From: Nostoc sp. XA010
Lineage (GTDB): Bacteria > Cyanobacteriota > Cyanobacteriia > Cyanobacteriales > Nostocaceae
Assembly (NCBI RefSeq): GCF_020829625.1
Contig: NZ_JAIVFX010000002.1
Coordinates: 1-64,000, forward strand
Length of the DNA: 64,000 bases
Direction: 5' to 3'
Shown: positions 1 through 9,696 of the stretch, piece after piece
How the letters are laid out: each line of letters begins with the position of its first letter
Numbering within the stretch: the first letter of the stretch is position 1
Notes under the pieces: generated by a model
Database searches by the model: none
What the model was told of the DNA's origin: nothing
The model's input: the letters and a program-made list of their open reading frames with translations, nothing else
Position numbers and translations under genes: made by a program

Positions 1-219
1 AAAGTGAAGAAGTCTCTATCTACAAGAACCCATGTTTGCCCTCACTGCAACTATGTAGAAGATAGGGACGTGAACGCCAGTATCAATATTCTTAAACTTG
101 GATTAACTACGGTGGGGCACACCGGAAACTACGCTTGGGGAGATTTGCCCTCTTGGGCAGTTGGCGCAAGCCTGCTGTCTAACGGCGAGTCAGGGAACCA
201 AGAATCCCCGTCTCTTTAG
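1..219 (+). CDS. tnpB: TnpB (IS200/IS605-type OrfB), C-terminal part only
   Basis: The reading frame is already open at base 1, so this is the 3' end of a gene that begins before the window. The visible part has the second CxxC pair of the TnpB zinc finger (CPHC) followed at once by the DRDVNASINIL segment, which in TnpB carries the last catalytic Asp of the RuvC-like nuclease. TnpB is the RNA-guided nuclease of IS200/IS605 and IS607 transposons. The rest of the protein, and any TnpA partner, lie outside the window, so intactness cannot be judged. Family assignment is confident; the IS subgroup is not resolved. Confidence 0.85.
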   Translation, partial: KVKKSLSTRTHVCPHCNYVEDRDVNASINILKLGLTTVGHTGNYAWGDLPSWAVGASLLSNGESGNQESPSL

Positions 220-227
220 AGCGGGGA
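205..227 (+). ncRNA. Terminal hairpin of IS right end / omega-RNA scaffold
   Basis: An inverted repeat TCCCCG (205-210) / CGGGGA (222-227) with inner CTCT/AGAG overlaps the tnpB stop codon and is followed by GTGTCAAG. In IS200/IS605 elements the omega-RNA that guides TnpB overlaps the 3' end of tnpB and ends in such a hairpin, with the guide read from the flanking DNA. The guide would then start near base 235. Seen: the hairpin and its place. Inferred: the RNA. Confidence 0.5.
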
Positions 228-309
228 GTGTCAAGTCATATATTTTTAGGAACGAGGAACGGGAGAGTTTTATCAAGATTTACGCACCTTGTTCAAATTC
301 GTCAATGGC

Positions 310-912
310 TTAAATTTCATCTGAAATCTGGATGCATTGTTCTAATAAAGCAATATTTAGTTCCGGCAATAATTCACTTGAGGTAATCTGTTCGTAGCCG
401 TAAGTATCTAAAAACTCAGATGGTGTTTCTTCTCGCAAGTGATAAAGTCTAAGTCGATTGAATTGCCAAATCCAAACTTCAGCAACTCCCAAACGGCGAT
501 AAATTTCTAATTTATCAATGCTTCCACTAGTGATGTTTACCTCTATAGCTAAGTCTGGGATATTTTTCTTCTCGGAAATCGAGTAGCATTCATCTGGTTC
601 AACCCCAGCTCCCTTAAGTTGTTTTTTAATTGTAGAACTCCCCATTGGGCTGAATCGAATTCGCTTTAAGTAGAGATAGCGTTCTATCAAAATAGCCAAA
701 CGTTTTTTGATATTTTCATGTCTGATAGACGGTGACACAATTTCTAAGATTTCATCTAAATAGGTGACACGGTAATGAGAATTATCTTCTAGTTTGGCTA
801 ATAAAGCTTCATACATTTGCCAGCTTACCCCACTAGTGACAAATTTTTCCTCCGGATCATCAATATCTGCAAGTTCTGGGTCGTCTAAGAGTTCTTTCAG
901 GCTGATGACCAT
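310..912 (-). CDS. Uma2 family endonuclease (DUF820)
   Basis: A 200-residue protein of the Uma2/DUF820 family, a PD-(D/E)XK-like restriction-endonuclease fold that is greatly expanded in cyanobacteria and has no settled physiological role. Visible features: the N-terminal block YRVTYLDEILEIVSP, the acidic core PDLAIEVNITS (D then ExN in place of the usual ExxS), and the block YRRLGVAEVWIW near residue 145. Length is normal for the family. The ATG at 912 fits the family start. It stands alone between the TnpB remnant and the response regulator. Five more Uma2 genes occur in this window. The family is clear; the function is unknown. Confidence 0.88.
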   Translation of the reverse strand: MVISLKELLDDPELADIDDPEEKFVTSGVSWQMYEALLAKLEDNSHYRVTYLDEILEIVSPSIRHENIKKRLAILIERYLYLKRIRFSPMGSSTIKKQLKGAGVEPDECYSISEKKNIPDLAIEVNITSGSIDKLEIYRRLGVAEVWIWQFNRLRLYHLREETPSEFLDTYGYEQITSSELLPELNIALLEQCIQISDEI

Positions 913-978
913 TGTTTTCTCTAAAAATTAAGGTTTAAGTAAACACTAAGCAATGTCCACCAGAGAAAAATTTCTTCG

Positions 979-1677
979 CTAAACTGACTCCACTGAGGAA
1001 GCACCGAAACGATAACCTTTGCCGTAAACTGTGTGAATCAGTGTAGTTTCTTTAGCTACCTCAATCTTACGGCGCAGCAAACGAATTAATGCCGCGATTA
1101 CATTACTACTGGGTTGTTCTTCCTCTTGCCACAAATTTTCCATAATCTGGGCATGAGTCATTAGTTGTCCAGTGTGTTCCATAAAGTATTGCAGTAGCTG
1201 GCTTTCTTTTTGCGATAGCTCAATTATTCGTCCTTGGCGATAGGCTACTTGATTTTCACAATCGAGTTCTAAATCAGCGACGTTTAAACGTCCGGTAGTG
1301 GTTTCATAGGTTTGGGAACCGGAACGACGCAATAAAGCACGGACTCTCGCTAGTAACTCCCGCAGTTCAAAAGGTTTAACCAAATAGTCGTCTGCACCAG
1401 CATCTAAACCTTGTACGCGGTCATCTAGAGTATCTTTAGCTGTGAGAAACAGCACGGGAGTAGTTTTGCCTTGGCGTCGCAATTGCTGACAAATTTCTAA
1501 CCCCGTTTTTCCTGGCAGCATCCAATCTAAAATTAGTAGGTCATAATTGCCTGCTTGTGCATATTCGTTACCACTTGTGCCATCGTAAGCGGCATCCACA
1601 ATGTAACCCTCACGAGTTAATAAGCGACTCAAGGGTTCAGTTAGTTCAACTTCATCATCAACTAATAAAATTCTCAT
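979..1677 (-). CDS. rppA: OmpR-type response regulator, RppA-like
   Basis: A two-component DNA-binding response regulator of about 232 residues. The receiver domain begins MRILLVDDE, has the phosphoacceptor Asp in LLILDWMLPG, the Thr of FLTAKD and the Lys of LVKPF. The C-terminal half is an OmpR/PhoB winged helix (ELSQKESQLLQYFM, then VYGKGYRF). It resembles cyanobacterial RppA/NrsR regulators, known in Synechocystis for redox- or nickel-linked control of photosystem genes; the symbol rests on family resemblance only. I chose the ATG at 1677 because receiver domains start there; the frame also permits 1695. No histidine kinase lies beside it. It diverges from hisG across about 75 bp. Confidence 0.85.
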   Translation of the reverse strand: MRILLVDDEVELTEPLSRLLTREGYIVDAAYDGTSGNEYAQAGNYDLLILDWMLPGKTGLEICQQLRRQGKTTPVLFLTAKDTLDDRVQGLDAGADDYLVKPFELRELLARVRALLRRSGSQTYETTTGRLNVADLELDCENQVAYRQGRIIELSQKESQLLQYFMEHTGQLMTHAQIMENLWQEEEQPSSNVIAALIRLLRRKIEVAKETTLIHTVYGKGYRFGASSVESV

Positions 1678-1752
1678 GCTGCTTGTGGTAAGCATATAGA
1701 GATATTCTCAATATTATTCAACTGCTAGAACGCCAAGGATATTAAACAAAGA

Positions 1753-2397
1753 ATGCTGACTGTTGCATTGCCAAAAGGGGAACTCCTTAAAAATAGCATC
1801 CGCCTGCTACAATCTGTGGGATTAGATTTTAGTGCTTTTTTAGATTCAGGAACTCGCCAACTTCAAATTCCTGATACTAAGGGACTTGCAAAAGCTTTGT
1901 TGGTGCGGGCGCAGGATGTGCCTGTTTATGTGGAATATGGCCAAGCACAACTGGGTGTTGTTGGTTACGATGTGCTGCGAGAGAAGCAGCCGCAAGTTGC
2001 CCACTTGGTGGATTTGCAGTTTGGGCATTGTCGGATGTCCGTGGCGGTAAAAGCATCCAGTTCTTACCGATCGCCTTTAGATTTACCACCGCATGGTAGA
2101 GTTGCTTCAAAATATGTCAATTGCGCTCGTGAATATTTCCATAGTCTAGATTTACCTGTGGAAATAGTACCGTTGTATGGTTCAGTTGAACTAGGCCCGA
2201 TTACTGGAATGTCAGAAGCGATCGTGGATTTGGTTTCTACAGGGCGGACTTTGCGCGAAAATGGTTTGATTGAAATTGCGACTCTCTATGAAAGCACGGC
2301 GCGGTTGATTGCCCATCCTTTGAGTTACCGCCTAAATACGAGTAATTTAAGTGACGTGATTGCCAAGTTGCGAGAAGCCGTTTTGGTAGAGGTGTAA
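1753..2397 (+). CDS. hisG: ATP phosphoribosyltransferase, short form
   Basis: Catalyses the first step of histidine synthesis, joining ATP and PRPP. At 214 residues it is the short form, which lacks the regulatory C-terminal domain and in other bacteria works with the HisZ subunit; no hisZ is visible in this window. It begins [12 protein letters not shown], and has the family segments [10 protein letters not shown] and the PRPP-binding region near [18 protein letters not shown]. The start ATG at 1753 matches the family N-terminus exactly. It is divergent from the response regulator and is not part of a visible his operon, which is usual in cyanobacteria. Confidence 0.96.
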   Translation: MLTVALPKGELLKNSIRLLQSVGLDFSAFLDSGTRQLQIPDTKGLAKALLVRAQDVPVYVEYGQAQLGVVGYDVLREKQPQVAHLVDLQFGHCRMSVAVKASSSYRSPLDLPPHGRVASKYVNCAREYFHSLDLPVEIVPLYGSVELGPITGMSEAIVDLVSTGRTLRENGLIEIATLYESTARLIAHPLSYRLNTSNLSDVIAKLREAVLVEV

Positions 2398-2449
2398 TAG
2401 TAGTGCTGTCAAGGTGACGTAATTCACGGTTTATCGAATAGCCCAAAGA

Positions 2450-2815
2450 AACCTCACCCTGATTTTGCTTGTGCAAAACCTGTCCCTCTCCTTACTAAGG
2501 CTACGGTGTACACACAAGTCCTAAAAACCTAGCTTGATGACGTTTTCCTTATTTTCATGTAGAGCATGGAAACGAGAGAAATAGATAGCATTGTTAGTTG
2601 ATACAATGGCATTGTCAATCGATACAATGGCATTGTCAGTCAATACAATGGCATTGCCAGTCAATATAATCGCATTGCCAGTCAATATAATCGCATTGTC
2701 AATCAATACAATCGCATTGCCAGTCAATACAATGGCATTGCAGGTTAAGAGACTTGTGGGTGTACAACGTAGCCTTGTTAAGGAGAGGGATGTCTGTGAG
2801 GACAAGGTGAGGTTT
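2450..2815. mobile_element. MITE-like element: long inverted repeats around a tandem array
   Basis: The stretch after hisG (2398-3120) has no convincing gene. Two imperfect inverted arms, 2450-2520 and 2751-2815, share the outer block AACCTCACC and an inner block made of CCCTCTCCTTA, AAGGCTACG, TGTACAC and ACAAGTC. They enclose a 21-bp tandem array. Size (about 366 bp), long terminal inverted repeats and no coding capacity fit a miniature inverted-repeat element. No target-site duplication was confirmed. ORFs through it on both strands arise from the 21-bp (7-codon) period and are not genes. Confidence 0.55.
2588..2743. repeat. 21-bp tandem repeat array, seven units plus a partial
   Basis: Consecutive units begin at 2588, 2609, 2630, 2651, 2672, 2693 and 2714, with a partial unit at 2735. 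The consensus starts GCATTGCCAGTCAATACAAT. Each unit is itself a small inverted repeat (CATTG...CAATG, inner ATTG...CAAT). Units differ at only a few positions. The period equals two turns of B-DNA. Confidence 0.95.
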
Positions 2816-2892
2816 TAATGATTAGTAGATAGTCTGCAACAATTAAATTTCCTCATACAGACTAAATTTGTTTACACTAGAATTAGCTGCGA

Positions 2893-2940
2893 TGTCTACG
2901 ACGGGCTACGCCTACGCAATAACTTTGCGGCGTAGACAGG
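2893..2940. repeat. Dispersed GC-rich palindromic repeat
   Basis: A short GC-rich, partly self-complementary segment of GTCTACG, GGCTACGCCTACGC and GCGGCGTAGAC type in AT-rich DNA upstream of the kinase. Related GCGTAGCG/CGTAGAGA repeats recur near 10085-10130, 27041-27110 and 35071-35215. They are typical of Nostoc intergenic regions. Confidence 0.6.
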
Positions 2941-3120
2941 GAATAGCTTACTCTAAGCACCACTTTCAATGTGGATGTACCATTTTGACAAAATTTAACA
3001 AGCTTTCCTGAACAGCCAGAGGCGGGGAAAAGACTAAGAATTATTACAAGAGATTAAGCTATTCTTGAGATAGCCACCCTGATGACTGGATATTACGTTT
3101 AAATTTATTAAGAAAAGTTA

Positions 3121-5691
3121 ATGAAAGCTGGACAAATTGATACAGAAGTGGCGAGGCTAGAAGCCCTCCGCCAGTATCAAATTCTTGACACCGAACCGGA
3201 AGAAGCTTACGACAATCTTGCTCAGTTAGCGGCATTTATTTGTGGCACGTCCATATCCTTGGTAAATTTCATTGATGAAAACCGTCAATGGTTTAAGGCA
3301 AAAGTAGGTTTAGATGTATCAGAAATGCCCCGGTGTGTTGGGTTATCTTACCTTTGCCAAGAGCGGCGTAATGTTGTGGTGGTTCCTGACACCCTAGCTG
3401 ATGAAACATTAGCAAATAATGCGGTAGTAACTGGTTATCCATATATACGGTTTTATGCAGGTGTACCCCTAATTACTCCCAAGGGAGATATGTTGGGAAC
3501 TCTGTGTGTAATTGACCAAGCTCCAAAAGAATTGAGCCAAAAACAAGTGGAGGCGCTTGTAGCTCTGAGCCGCTTGGTAATCGACCAATTAGAACTCAGG
3601 CGTCATGTAACTGAGGTATCTCAAGTTACTGAGAAACTCGTGGCGCACCAGCAAGCAGCACACGCCGAGTCTGAATCGGCGAGAATCCGCATTGCTAATT
3701 TGCTCGAAAGCATCACTGATGCGTTTTTTGCCTTGGATAAAAAGTGGCGATTCACCTACATTAATGGTCAAGCAGAACTACTATTGCAAAAAACCCAGAA
3801 TGAATTATTAGGTCAAAGCATCTGGGAGGTATTTCCAGAATTCATAGACACAACATTCTATCGTGAGTATCACAGGGCAATGTTAGAACAGGTGAGTGTG
3901 GAATTTGAGGAGTTTTATCAGCCACTAAACTGCTGGCTGCAAGTCCACGCTTATCCTGCAAAAGACGGCTTGTCTGTTTATTTCCAAGACATCACTGAAC
4001 GACGGCGAACAGCAGAAGCACTACGAGAGAGTGAAGAACGTTGGCAATTAGCATTAAATGGTAATAATGATGGTATTTGGGATTGGAACCTCAAGACTAA
4101 TGAAGTGTTCTTCTCAACTCGGTGGAAGGAAATGCTCGGTTATAAAGACCACGAAGTTTCCAACGGTTGGGATGAATGGAAAAAACTAATCCACCCCGAT
4201 GAGCGAGATTGGGTACTTCAAGCCTTCCAAGACCACTTTGCCAAGAAAATACCGTTTTACGTCTGTGAATATCGAGTCCAGTGCCAAGACGGCAGCTATA
4301 AATGGATTCTAGATCGAGGACAGGCACTTTGGGACGCATCGGGTGATATAGTGCGGATGGTGGGTTCTTATACAGATATCACAGATCGCAAGCAGGCTGA
4401 TGAAGAATTAAAGCGACAGAATTTGCGATCGCAATTATTTGCTGAAATCACTCTGAAAATTCGAGAATCTTTACAAATAGAGGAAATCCTCCAAACCACA
4501 GTTACTGAGGTACAAAAATTACTACAAGCTGACCGAGTTTTAATTTTTCAGCTAGAGTCTGATGGTTCGGGAACAGTAGTGCAAGAGGCGGTGCTACCTG
4601 GTTGGCCGGTAATTTTGGGAAGAAATCTTTTTGACCCCTGCTTTAAGGAAGAATACATAGAAAGATATCGCCAAGGAAGAGTGAGTGCGATGGAAGACGT
4701 TGAAACCGCTCACATTCAACCATGCCATCGAGAATTTCTTCAGCAGTTTGCTATCAAGGCTAACCTCGTAGTACCAATTCTCGTCAGGGACGGCATTTGG
4801 GGCTTATTGCTGGCTCATCAGTGTGCTGCACCTCGACGGTGGAATAACTTTGAGACGGAGCTGTTAAAGCAACTAGCTAACCAAATTGGGATTGCTTTAT
4901 CTCAAGCGCAACTATTAGAAAAACAAAGCCAGCAAAGTCAGGAACTGGCTCGTTCTAATGCGGAATTGGAACAATTTGCTTATGTGGCTTCCCATGACTT
5001 ACAAGAGCCATTGCGGATGGTAACGAGTTATTTACAACTACTAGAGCGAAGATACAAAAATCAACTTGATAATAATGCTGATCAGTTTATCAACTACGCG
5101 GTAGATGGGGCACGGCGGATGCAGACGCTGATAAATGATTTGTTGAATTATTCTCGCGTTAGCACCCGTGGACAGCCCTTTATGCGAGTAAATTGTAGTA
5201 TTGTCTTAGAACAAGCGATCGCTAATCTGCAAATTGCGATCTCTGATAGTCAAGCAATTGTTACTCACGATCCTCTACCTCAAGTTATGGCTGATGCTAC
5301 CCAATTGATCCAAGTATTTCAAAACCTGATTGGCAATGCAATCAAATTTTGCCAGAATCAGCAGCCACGAATTCACATCGGGGTAGCGAAGACAGATGCA
5401 AATCCAGATGGGGAAAGTTTAAATGTTACCCCGTCGGTAGATGAATGGTTGTTCTGGGTGTGCGATAATGGCATTGGTTTAGAATCCCAATATGCTGAAC
5501 GTATTTTTATAATTTTTCAACGCTTACATGGTAGAGATAAGTATCCGGGTACTGGAATTGGTCTGGCAATTTGTAAAAAAATTATAGAACGCCACGGCGG
5601 CCGGATCTGGGTTGAATCGAAACTGGGTCAAGGCTCGACTTTCTACTTCACAATTCCAGATAGAGCAGGTAAGCAATCGTGGGCATTATAA
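3121..5691 (+). CDS. Multi-sensor histidine kinase, GAF-PAS-PAS-GAF(CBCR-like)-HisKA-HATPase
   Basis: A soluble sensor kinase of 856 residues. Order: GAF (about 25-170), PAS (190-290), PAS/PAC (305-430, WKEMLGY), second GAF (440-605), HisKA with phosphoacceptor His625 in VASHDLQEP, and HATPase with N box [16 protein letters not shown] and GTGIGL. The second GAF has DPCF (Asp505), the dyad Cys535-His536 in IQPCHREF, and WGLLLAHQC, all hallmarks of bilin-binding cyanobacteriochrome GAFs; the first GAF has no such Cys. No transmembrane segment is seen. Its stop lies 8 bp before the ATG of the Rcp1-like regulator, so that regulator is the likely phosphate acceptor. The light-sensing role is inference. 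Confidence 0.88.
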   Translation: MKAGQIDTEVARLEALRQYQILDTEPEEAYDNLAQLAAFICGTSISLVNFIDENRQWFKAKVGLDVSEMPRCVGLSYLCQERRNVVVVPDTLADETLANNAVVTGYPYIRFYAGVPLITPKGDMLGTLCVIDQAPKELSQKQVEALVALSRLVIDQLELRRHVTEVSQVTEKLVAHQQAAHAESESARIRIANLLESITDAFFALDKKWRFTYINGQAELLLQKTQNELLGQSIWEVFPEFIDTTFYREYHRAMLEQVSVEFEEFYQPLNCWLQVHAYPAKDGLSVYFQDITERRRTAEALRESEERWQLALNGNNDGIWDWNLKTNEVFFSTRWKEMLGYKDHEVSNGWDEWKKLIHPDERDWVLQAFQDHFAKKIPFYVCEYRVQCQDGSYKWILDRGQALWDASGDIVRMVGSYTDITDRKQADEELKRQNLRSQLFAEITLKIRESLQIEEILQTTVTEVQKLLQADRVLIFQLESDGSGTVVQEAVLPGWPVILGRNLFDPCFKEEYIERYRQGRVSAMEDVETAHIQPCHREFLQQFAIKANLVVPILVRDGIWGLLLAHQCAAPRRWNNFETELLKQLANQIGIALSQAQLLEKQSQQSQELARSNAELEQFAYVASHDLQEPLRMVTSYLQLLERRYKNQLDNNADQFINYAVDGARRMQTLINDLLNYSRVSTRGQPFMRVNCSIVLEQAIANLQIAISDSQAIVTHDPLPQVMADATQLIQVFQNLIGNAIKFCQNQQPRIHIGVAKTDANPDGESLNVTPSVDEWLFWVCDNGIGLESQYAERIFIIFQRLHGRDKYPGTGIGLAICKKIIERHGGRIWVESKLGQGSTFYFTIPDRAGKQSWAL

Positions 5692-5699
5692 CACCGATT

Positions 5700-6125
5700 A
5701 TGCCTATTGAGGTTTTGTTGGTAGAGGATAATCCTGGCGATGCCCAACTGACACGTATCGCCCTGGAAGATAGCAAAATATCGATTCACCTGAATGTGGT
5801 CGAAGATGGTGTGGAGGCTATGGCATTTTTGCGAAAGCAGGACAAATACGTTAAAGCAGCCCATCCAGATATTGTGCTGCTCGATTTAAATCTCCCCAGA
5901 AAAGATGGGCGGGAAGTACTGGCAGAAATTAAAGCAGATGAAAACCTCAGGCGAATTCCTGTAGTAATTTTGACAACTTCCCAAGCTGAAGAAGACATCC
6001 TCAAAGCCTATAATTTATGTGCAAACTGTTATATAACTAAGCCAGTAGATTTCGATCAATTCGTTAAAATTGTCCAATCAATAGAAAATTTTTGGTTTGC
6101 GATCGTAAAACTGCCACCGGAGTAG
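5700..6125 (+). CDS. Rcp1-like single-domain response regulator
   Basis: A stand-alone receiver protein of 141 residues. It begins [14 protein letters not shown], with the acidic pair, the phosphoacceptor Asp in [13 protein letters not shown], the Thr of VILTTSQ and the Lys of YITKPVD. This is the Rcp1 pattern, the partner regulator of cyanobacterial phytochrome Cph1. The ATG at 5700 was preferred to a GTG at 5679, which lies inside the upstream kinase and would add a non-family tail. It is sandwiched between two histidine kinases, 8 bp after the first and 5 bp before the second, so the three are probably one transcript and one phosphorelay. Confidence 0.9.
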   Translation: MPIEVLLVEDNPGDAQLTRIALEDSKISIHLNVVEDGVEAMAFLRKQDKYVKAAHPDIVLLDLNLPRKDGREVLAEIKADENLRRIPVVILTTSQAEEDILKAYNLCANCYITKPVDFDQFVKIVQSIENFWFAIVKLPPE

Positions 6126-6130
6126 TGGAA

Positions 6131-8431
6131 ATGGCAGGTAAAAATATTAAAGTCTTATTAGTAGAAGATAACCCTGGCGACGTCTTTTTATTACAAGAGT
6201 TGTTAAAGGAAGTTACTACAGTTGTAGTTGATTTGTCTCCCGTTGAGCGACTTTCTGAAGCACTCAACTACTTAGCTAAAGAATTTTTTGATGTCATTTT
6301 GTTAGACCTCTCGCTGCCAGATAGCCAGGGACTCGAAACTTTTGTCATCGCTCACCATCAAGCAAAAGCCACTCCGATAATTGTGCTGACCGGTATAAAC
6401 GATGAAACCCTGGCAACTAGAGCAATGCAAGAAGGAGCGCAGGATTATTTGGTAAAAGGGCAAGTAACTGGCGACTTGCTGGTGCGCTCCATGCGTTATG
6501 CCATCGAACGTCAACGGGCAGACAACGCACTGCGACAGAGTGAGGAACGATTTCGGGTGGCCCTCAAAAACTCTCCCATCTTTGTCTACAACCAAGATTG
6601 CGACTTACGGTACACCTGGGTTTACAATCCCTCCGATGGATTGACAGTTGAAGAAATGTTGGGCAAACAAGATTTGGATATTATTCCAGATGAAGATGCT
6701 CGACATCTCACCACAATTAAACGTGGAGTGTTAACTACTGGCATAGGAACGCGAGAGGAAGTATCAATAACAATCAAAGATACAACTAGATATTACGATT
6801 TGACAGTTGAGCCATTGCGGAATGAGTCGCAAGAAATTGTCGGCGTAACATGCGCCAGTATTGATATTAGCGAACGACAAGCCGCACTGCGCGAACAGCA
6901 AGCTGCGCTACGCGATCGCAAATTGGCAGAAGAAAAAATCCGCGAACAAGCAGCATTACTTGATGTCACCACAGATGCCATTTGCGTGCGAGATTTAAAC
7001 AATAAAATTATCTTCTGGAACAAAGGCGCAGAAACACTTTTCGGTTGGCAAGCAACAGAAGCTTATGGCAAAAATGCTAGTGAGCTTTTGTATGACGAAT
7101 TTTCACCAGAAATCGAAGCGGCTCTTTTACAAGTTCTTAGTAAAGGAAAGTGGCAGGGCGAGTTAACTAAACTTACCAAAACTGACAAGGAAATCCTTGT
7201 TGCTAGTCGCTGGAGTCTGGTGTGCGATGAACAAGGGAAACCCAAATCGATTCTCACCGTTGATACAGATATTACCGAGAAAAAACACTTAGAAGCCCAA
7301 TTGTTTCGCGCCCAACGCCTAGAAAGTATAGGTACTTTAGCTAGTGGCATTGCTCACGACCTCAACAATATCCTGACACCGATTTTGGCAGGAGCGCAAT
7401 TGTTACCACTCAAATTTCCTGATGCAGATGAGCGAACTCGCCATCTACTAGAAATTTTGGAAATCAACGCTAGACGCGGTGCTGATTTAGTCAAACAGGT
7501 GCTGTCCTTTGCGCGGGGTGTAGAAGGAAAGCGCATCACTTTGCAACTCAGACATATAATTGTGGAACTTGGCAAGATTCTTAAAGAGACATTTCCCAAA
7601 TCCATAGAAATCAGCACTGATGTACCACAGCATTTGTGGATGGTTTCTGGAGATAGCACACAACTGCATCAAGTGCTGATGAACCTCTGCGTTAACGCCC
7701 GCGATGCTATGCCTAATGGCGGTAGTTTGAGTATTTATGCTGAGAATCTGTTGATTGACGACAATTATGCTCGCATGAACCTAGAAGCCAAAGAGGGGCC
7801 TTACACAGTGGTTACTGTCTCCGATACTGGAAGTGGGATACCTAGAGAAATCTTAGATAGAATTTTCGAGCCATTCTTTACTACAAAAGATGTAGGACAA
7901 GGCACTGGTTTAGGACTTTCCACCGTACTGGGGATAGTTAAAAGCCACGGAGGTTTTGTGAACGTGTATAGCGAAGTGGGAAGTGGCACTAGCTTTAAGG
8001 TTTACTTGCCAGCAGTGGAGGGGATGGAAACACTTACTCCAGAAGAATTGCTACCACAGACAGGACATGGAGAATTAATTTTGATTGTGGATGATGAAGT
8101 TGCCATTCAAGAGATTACCAGAACATCACTAGAAGCTCACAATTATAAAATCTTAGTTGCCAGTGATGGCATTGAGGCGATCGCGCTGTACGCTAAAAAT
8201 AGGGACAAAATTAGTGCTGTACTAATGGATATTATGCTGCCCTCGCTGGATGGTTTAACTGCAATCCGTACCCTGCGAAAAATCAACCCCCAAGTTAGAA
8301 TTATTGCCAGCAGTGGACTTATGTCTGACAAGAAGCTCAGTGCATTAACTAACATTGGTGTCAATACTTTTTTGCCAAAGCCCTATACTGTCAACGAATT
8401 ATTGCTTTCTTTAGAGAAAGTACTATCGTGA
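6131..8431 (+). CDS. Hybrid histidine kinase, REC-PAS-PAS-HisKA-HATPase-REC
   Basis: A 766-residue hybrid kinase. Receiver 1 (about 8-125) begins [12 protein letters not shown] and has Asp in VILLDLSLPDS. Two PAS domains follow (about 140-255 and 290-390), separated by a Gln/Ala/Arg-rich coiled linker. HisKA has His409 in GIAHDLNNILTP, of the HDLNN class; the ATPase has DTGSGI and GTGLGLS. A second receiver (about 650-766) has Asp in AVLMDIMLPSLDG. The ATG at 6131 is preferred to an upstream non-ATG start at 6092. It is the last gene of the three-gene signalling cluster. The signal is unknown. Receivers at both ends suggest it both receives and passes on phosphate. Confidence 0.9.
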   Translation: MAGKNIKVLLVEDNPGDVFLLQELLKEVTTVVVDLSPVERLSEALNYLAKEFFDVILLDLSLPDSQGLETFVIAHHQAKATPIIVLTGINDETLATRAMQEGAQDYLVKGQVTGDLLVRSMRYAIERQRADNALRQSEERFRVALKNSPIFVYNQDCDLRYTWVYNPSDGLTVEEMLGKQDLDIIPDEDARHLTTIKRGVLTTGIGTREEVSITIKDTTRYYDLTVEPLRNESQEIVGVTCASIDISERQAALREQQAALRDRKLAEEKIREQAALLDVTTDAICVRDLNNKIIFWNKGAETLFGWQATEAYGKNASELLYDEFSPEIEAALLQVLSKGKWQGELTKLTKTDKEILVASRWSLVCDEQGKPKSILTVDTDITEKKHLEAQLFRAQRLESIGTLASGIAHDLNNILTPILAGAQLLPLKFPDADERTRHLLEILEINARRGADLVKQVLSFARGVEGKRITLQLRHIIVELGKILKETFPKSIEISTDVPQHLWMVSGDSTQLHQVLMNLCVNARDAMPNGGSLSIYAENLLIDDNYARMNLEAKEGPYTVVTVSDTGSGIPREILDRIFEPFFTTKDVGQGTGLGLSTVLGIVKSHGGFVNVYSEVGSGTSFKVYLPAVEGMETLTPEELLPQTGHGELILIVDDEVAIQEITRTSLEAHNYKILVASDGIEAIALYAKNRDKISAVLMDIMLPSLDGLTAIRTLRKINPQVRIIASSGLMSDKKLSALTNIGVNTFLPKPYTVNELLLSLEKVLS

Positions 8432-8681
8432 GCCAAACAATTTTAGATTTTAGATTTTAGATTTTGGATTTGTTTCATCTCACAACCGTATAAATAGTTA
8501 TGCTAACCACAGTCATTAATCCAAAATCTAAAATTAGGTGAATTAATTGCGTAATTTTGCTAATGGCTAAGAGTACAAAAGGCTGCTTTATTGATGTGCG
8601 TGCAAATTGCTTTGATTTAATATGATTGAGCATCCGTTAACACCGTCCTTTTACCGATACTCATAGCTTGGCTAAATCAAT
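8432..8681. repeat. Gene-free spacer with AATCTAAAATCC-type inverted repeats
   Basis: After the hybrid kinase a run of TTTTAGATTTTAGATTTTGGATT (8444-8470 region) is mirrored by AATCCAAAATCTAAAATT at about 8518-8535. The same short motif reappears after ychF near 11274-11300. It is a common Nostoc intergenic repeat and may act as a transcription stop. No gene is seen. Confidence 0.5.
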
Positions 8682-9593
8682 ATGCCTCGGTTTCTTAGGT
8701 TAATCATCAATATAGTAATCTTAGGTGCATTGTTAGCCATATCCCAGCAAGTTTGGGCGCAAGATTGGCGTCCGGTTCGCGGTGGTATGCCTTTCGGTAT
8801 CAGTGGTATGGCTCTGATAGAGCAACAAAACAATACGCTCGATTTTTTGATTGTCCATGACAACAAACAAAAAAACCAAGGTCGTTTAGCAATTATCAGC
8901 ATAAAGGGTAAAAACCAACTTGAATATTTTCCATTGAACTGGCCAAGTAAAATAGAATTACCCATCGATTTAGAAGCTTTAACATCTGTTCCAGAAAAAA
9001 CAAAGTTATCATTTATCGCTTTAACTAGTTCTGGAAAAGCTTATTATATCAGGTTAGAGGCTGCCAATAAGACTATCTCTATTATCAAAGAATTCAATTT
9101 ACCAGGAATTATTCAAGGAAATAATTTTGAATCATTTGGATTACAAAATATAGACGGCAAATTAGTTGCTATTTGGGGAGATAGAGGTGAAGGAGAACAA
9201 CCAGCAACTATTTTTTGGGGAATATTTGACTTAGCTAAATATCAAATTACTCTCGCAGGTTCTGCCAATCTGAAAGTACCGTTTCCATCTGGCAAAGTTC
9301 GTCATATTTCAGATATTAAAGTAGACCCCGTAGGAATTGTATACATCACCTCAGCAAGTGATGCCGGAGATGATGGGCCATTTCAGTCAGCTATCTATGT
9401 CGCTGGTTACTTGGGATTGCGTGGTAACAAAATTGCATGGCGGCAAAACCCTCAACTTGTTCCCCTTTACCGCTCTGATTACCACAAAATTGAAGGTATG
9501 GAACTTGTTCCCGGTGCAGAAGGCGGTGTGATTCTTGGTACAGATGATGAGAATTTGGGTTCTTATGTATACATTGTGGGTGGAAATAGTTGA
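8682..9593 (+). CDS. Secreted protein of unknown function
   Basis: A 303-residue protein with a clear Sec signal peptide: MPRFLRL, a hydrophobic stretch to about residue 24, then WAQ as the probable cleavage site. The mature part is rich in beta-type segments and repeats of ISIKG / AIWGDRGEGE character, and ends with YRSDYHKIEGMELV followed by GGVILGTDDENLG. This could be a beta-propeller-like periplasmic protein, but I do not recognise a named family. It is flanked by long spacers and seems monocistronic. The call rests on length, signal peptide and codon use like its neighbours. Confidence 0.75.
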   Translation: MPRFLRLIINIVILGALLAISQQVWAQDWRPVRGGMPFGISGMALIEQQNNTLDFLIVHDNKQKNQGRLAIISIKGKNQLEYFPLNWPSKIELPIDLEALTSVPEKTKLSFIALTSSGKAYYIRLEAANKTISIIKEFNLPGIIQGNNFESFGLQNIDGKLVAIWGDRGEGEQPATIFWGIFDLAKYQITLAGSANLKVPFPSGKVRHISDIKVDPVGIVYITSASDAGDDGPFQSAIYVAGYLGLRGNKIAWRQNPQLVPLYRSDYHKIEGMELVPGAEGGVILGTDDENLGSYVYIVGGNS

Positions 9594-9696
9594 ACTATGT
9601 CCAATGAGTATGAGAATAGGCAGACATTCTGTCTACCTAACTACTTTTAGCTTGTTGAGGGTGCGATCGCACTTCTAAATTCAAATAAAATTAGTT

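Noticed and set aside
2521..2818. Open frames on both strands through the 21-bp array
   Set aside because: The 21-bp period keeps any frame free of stops. No ribosome-binding site and no family.
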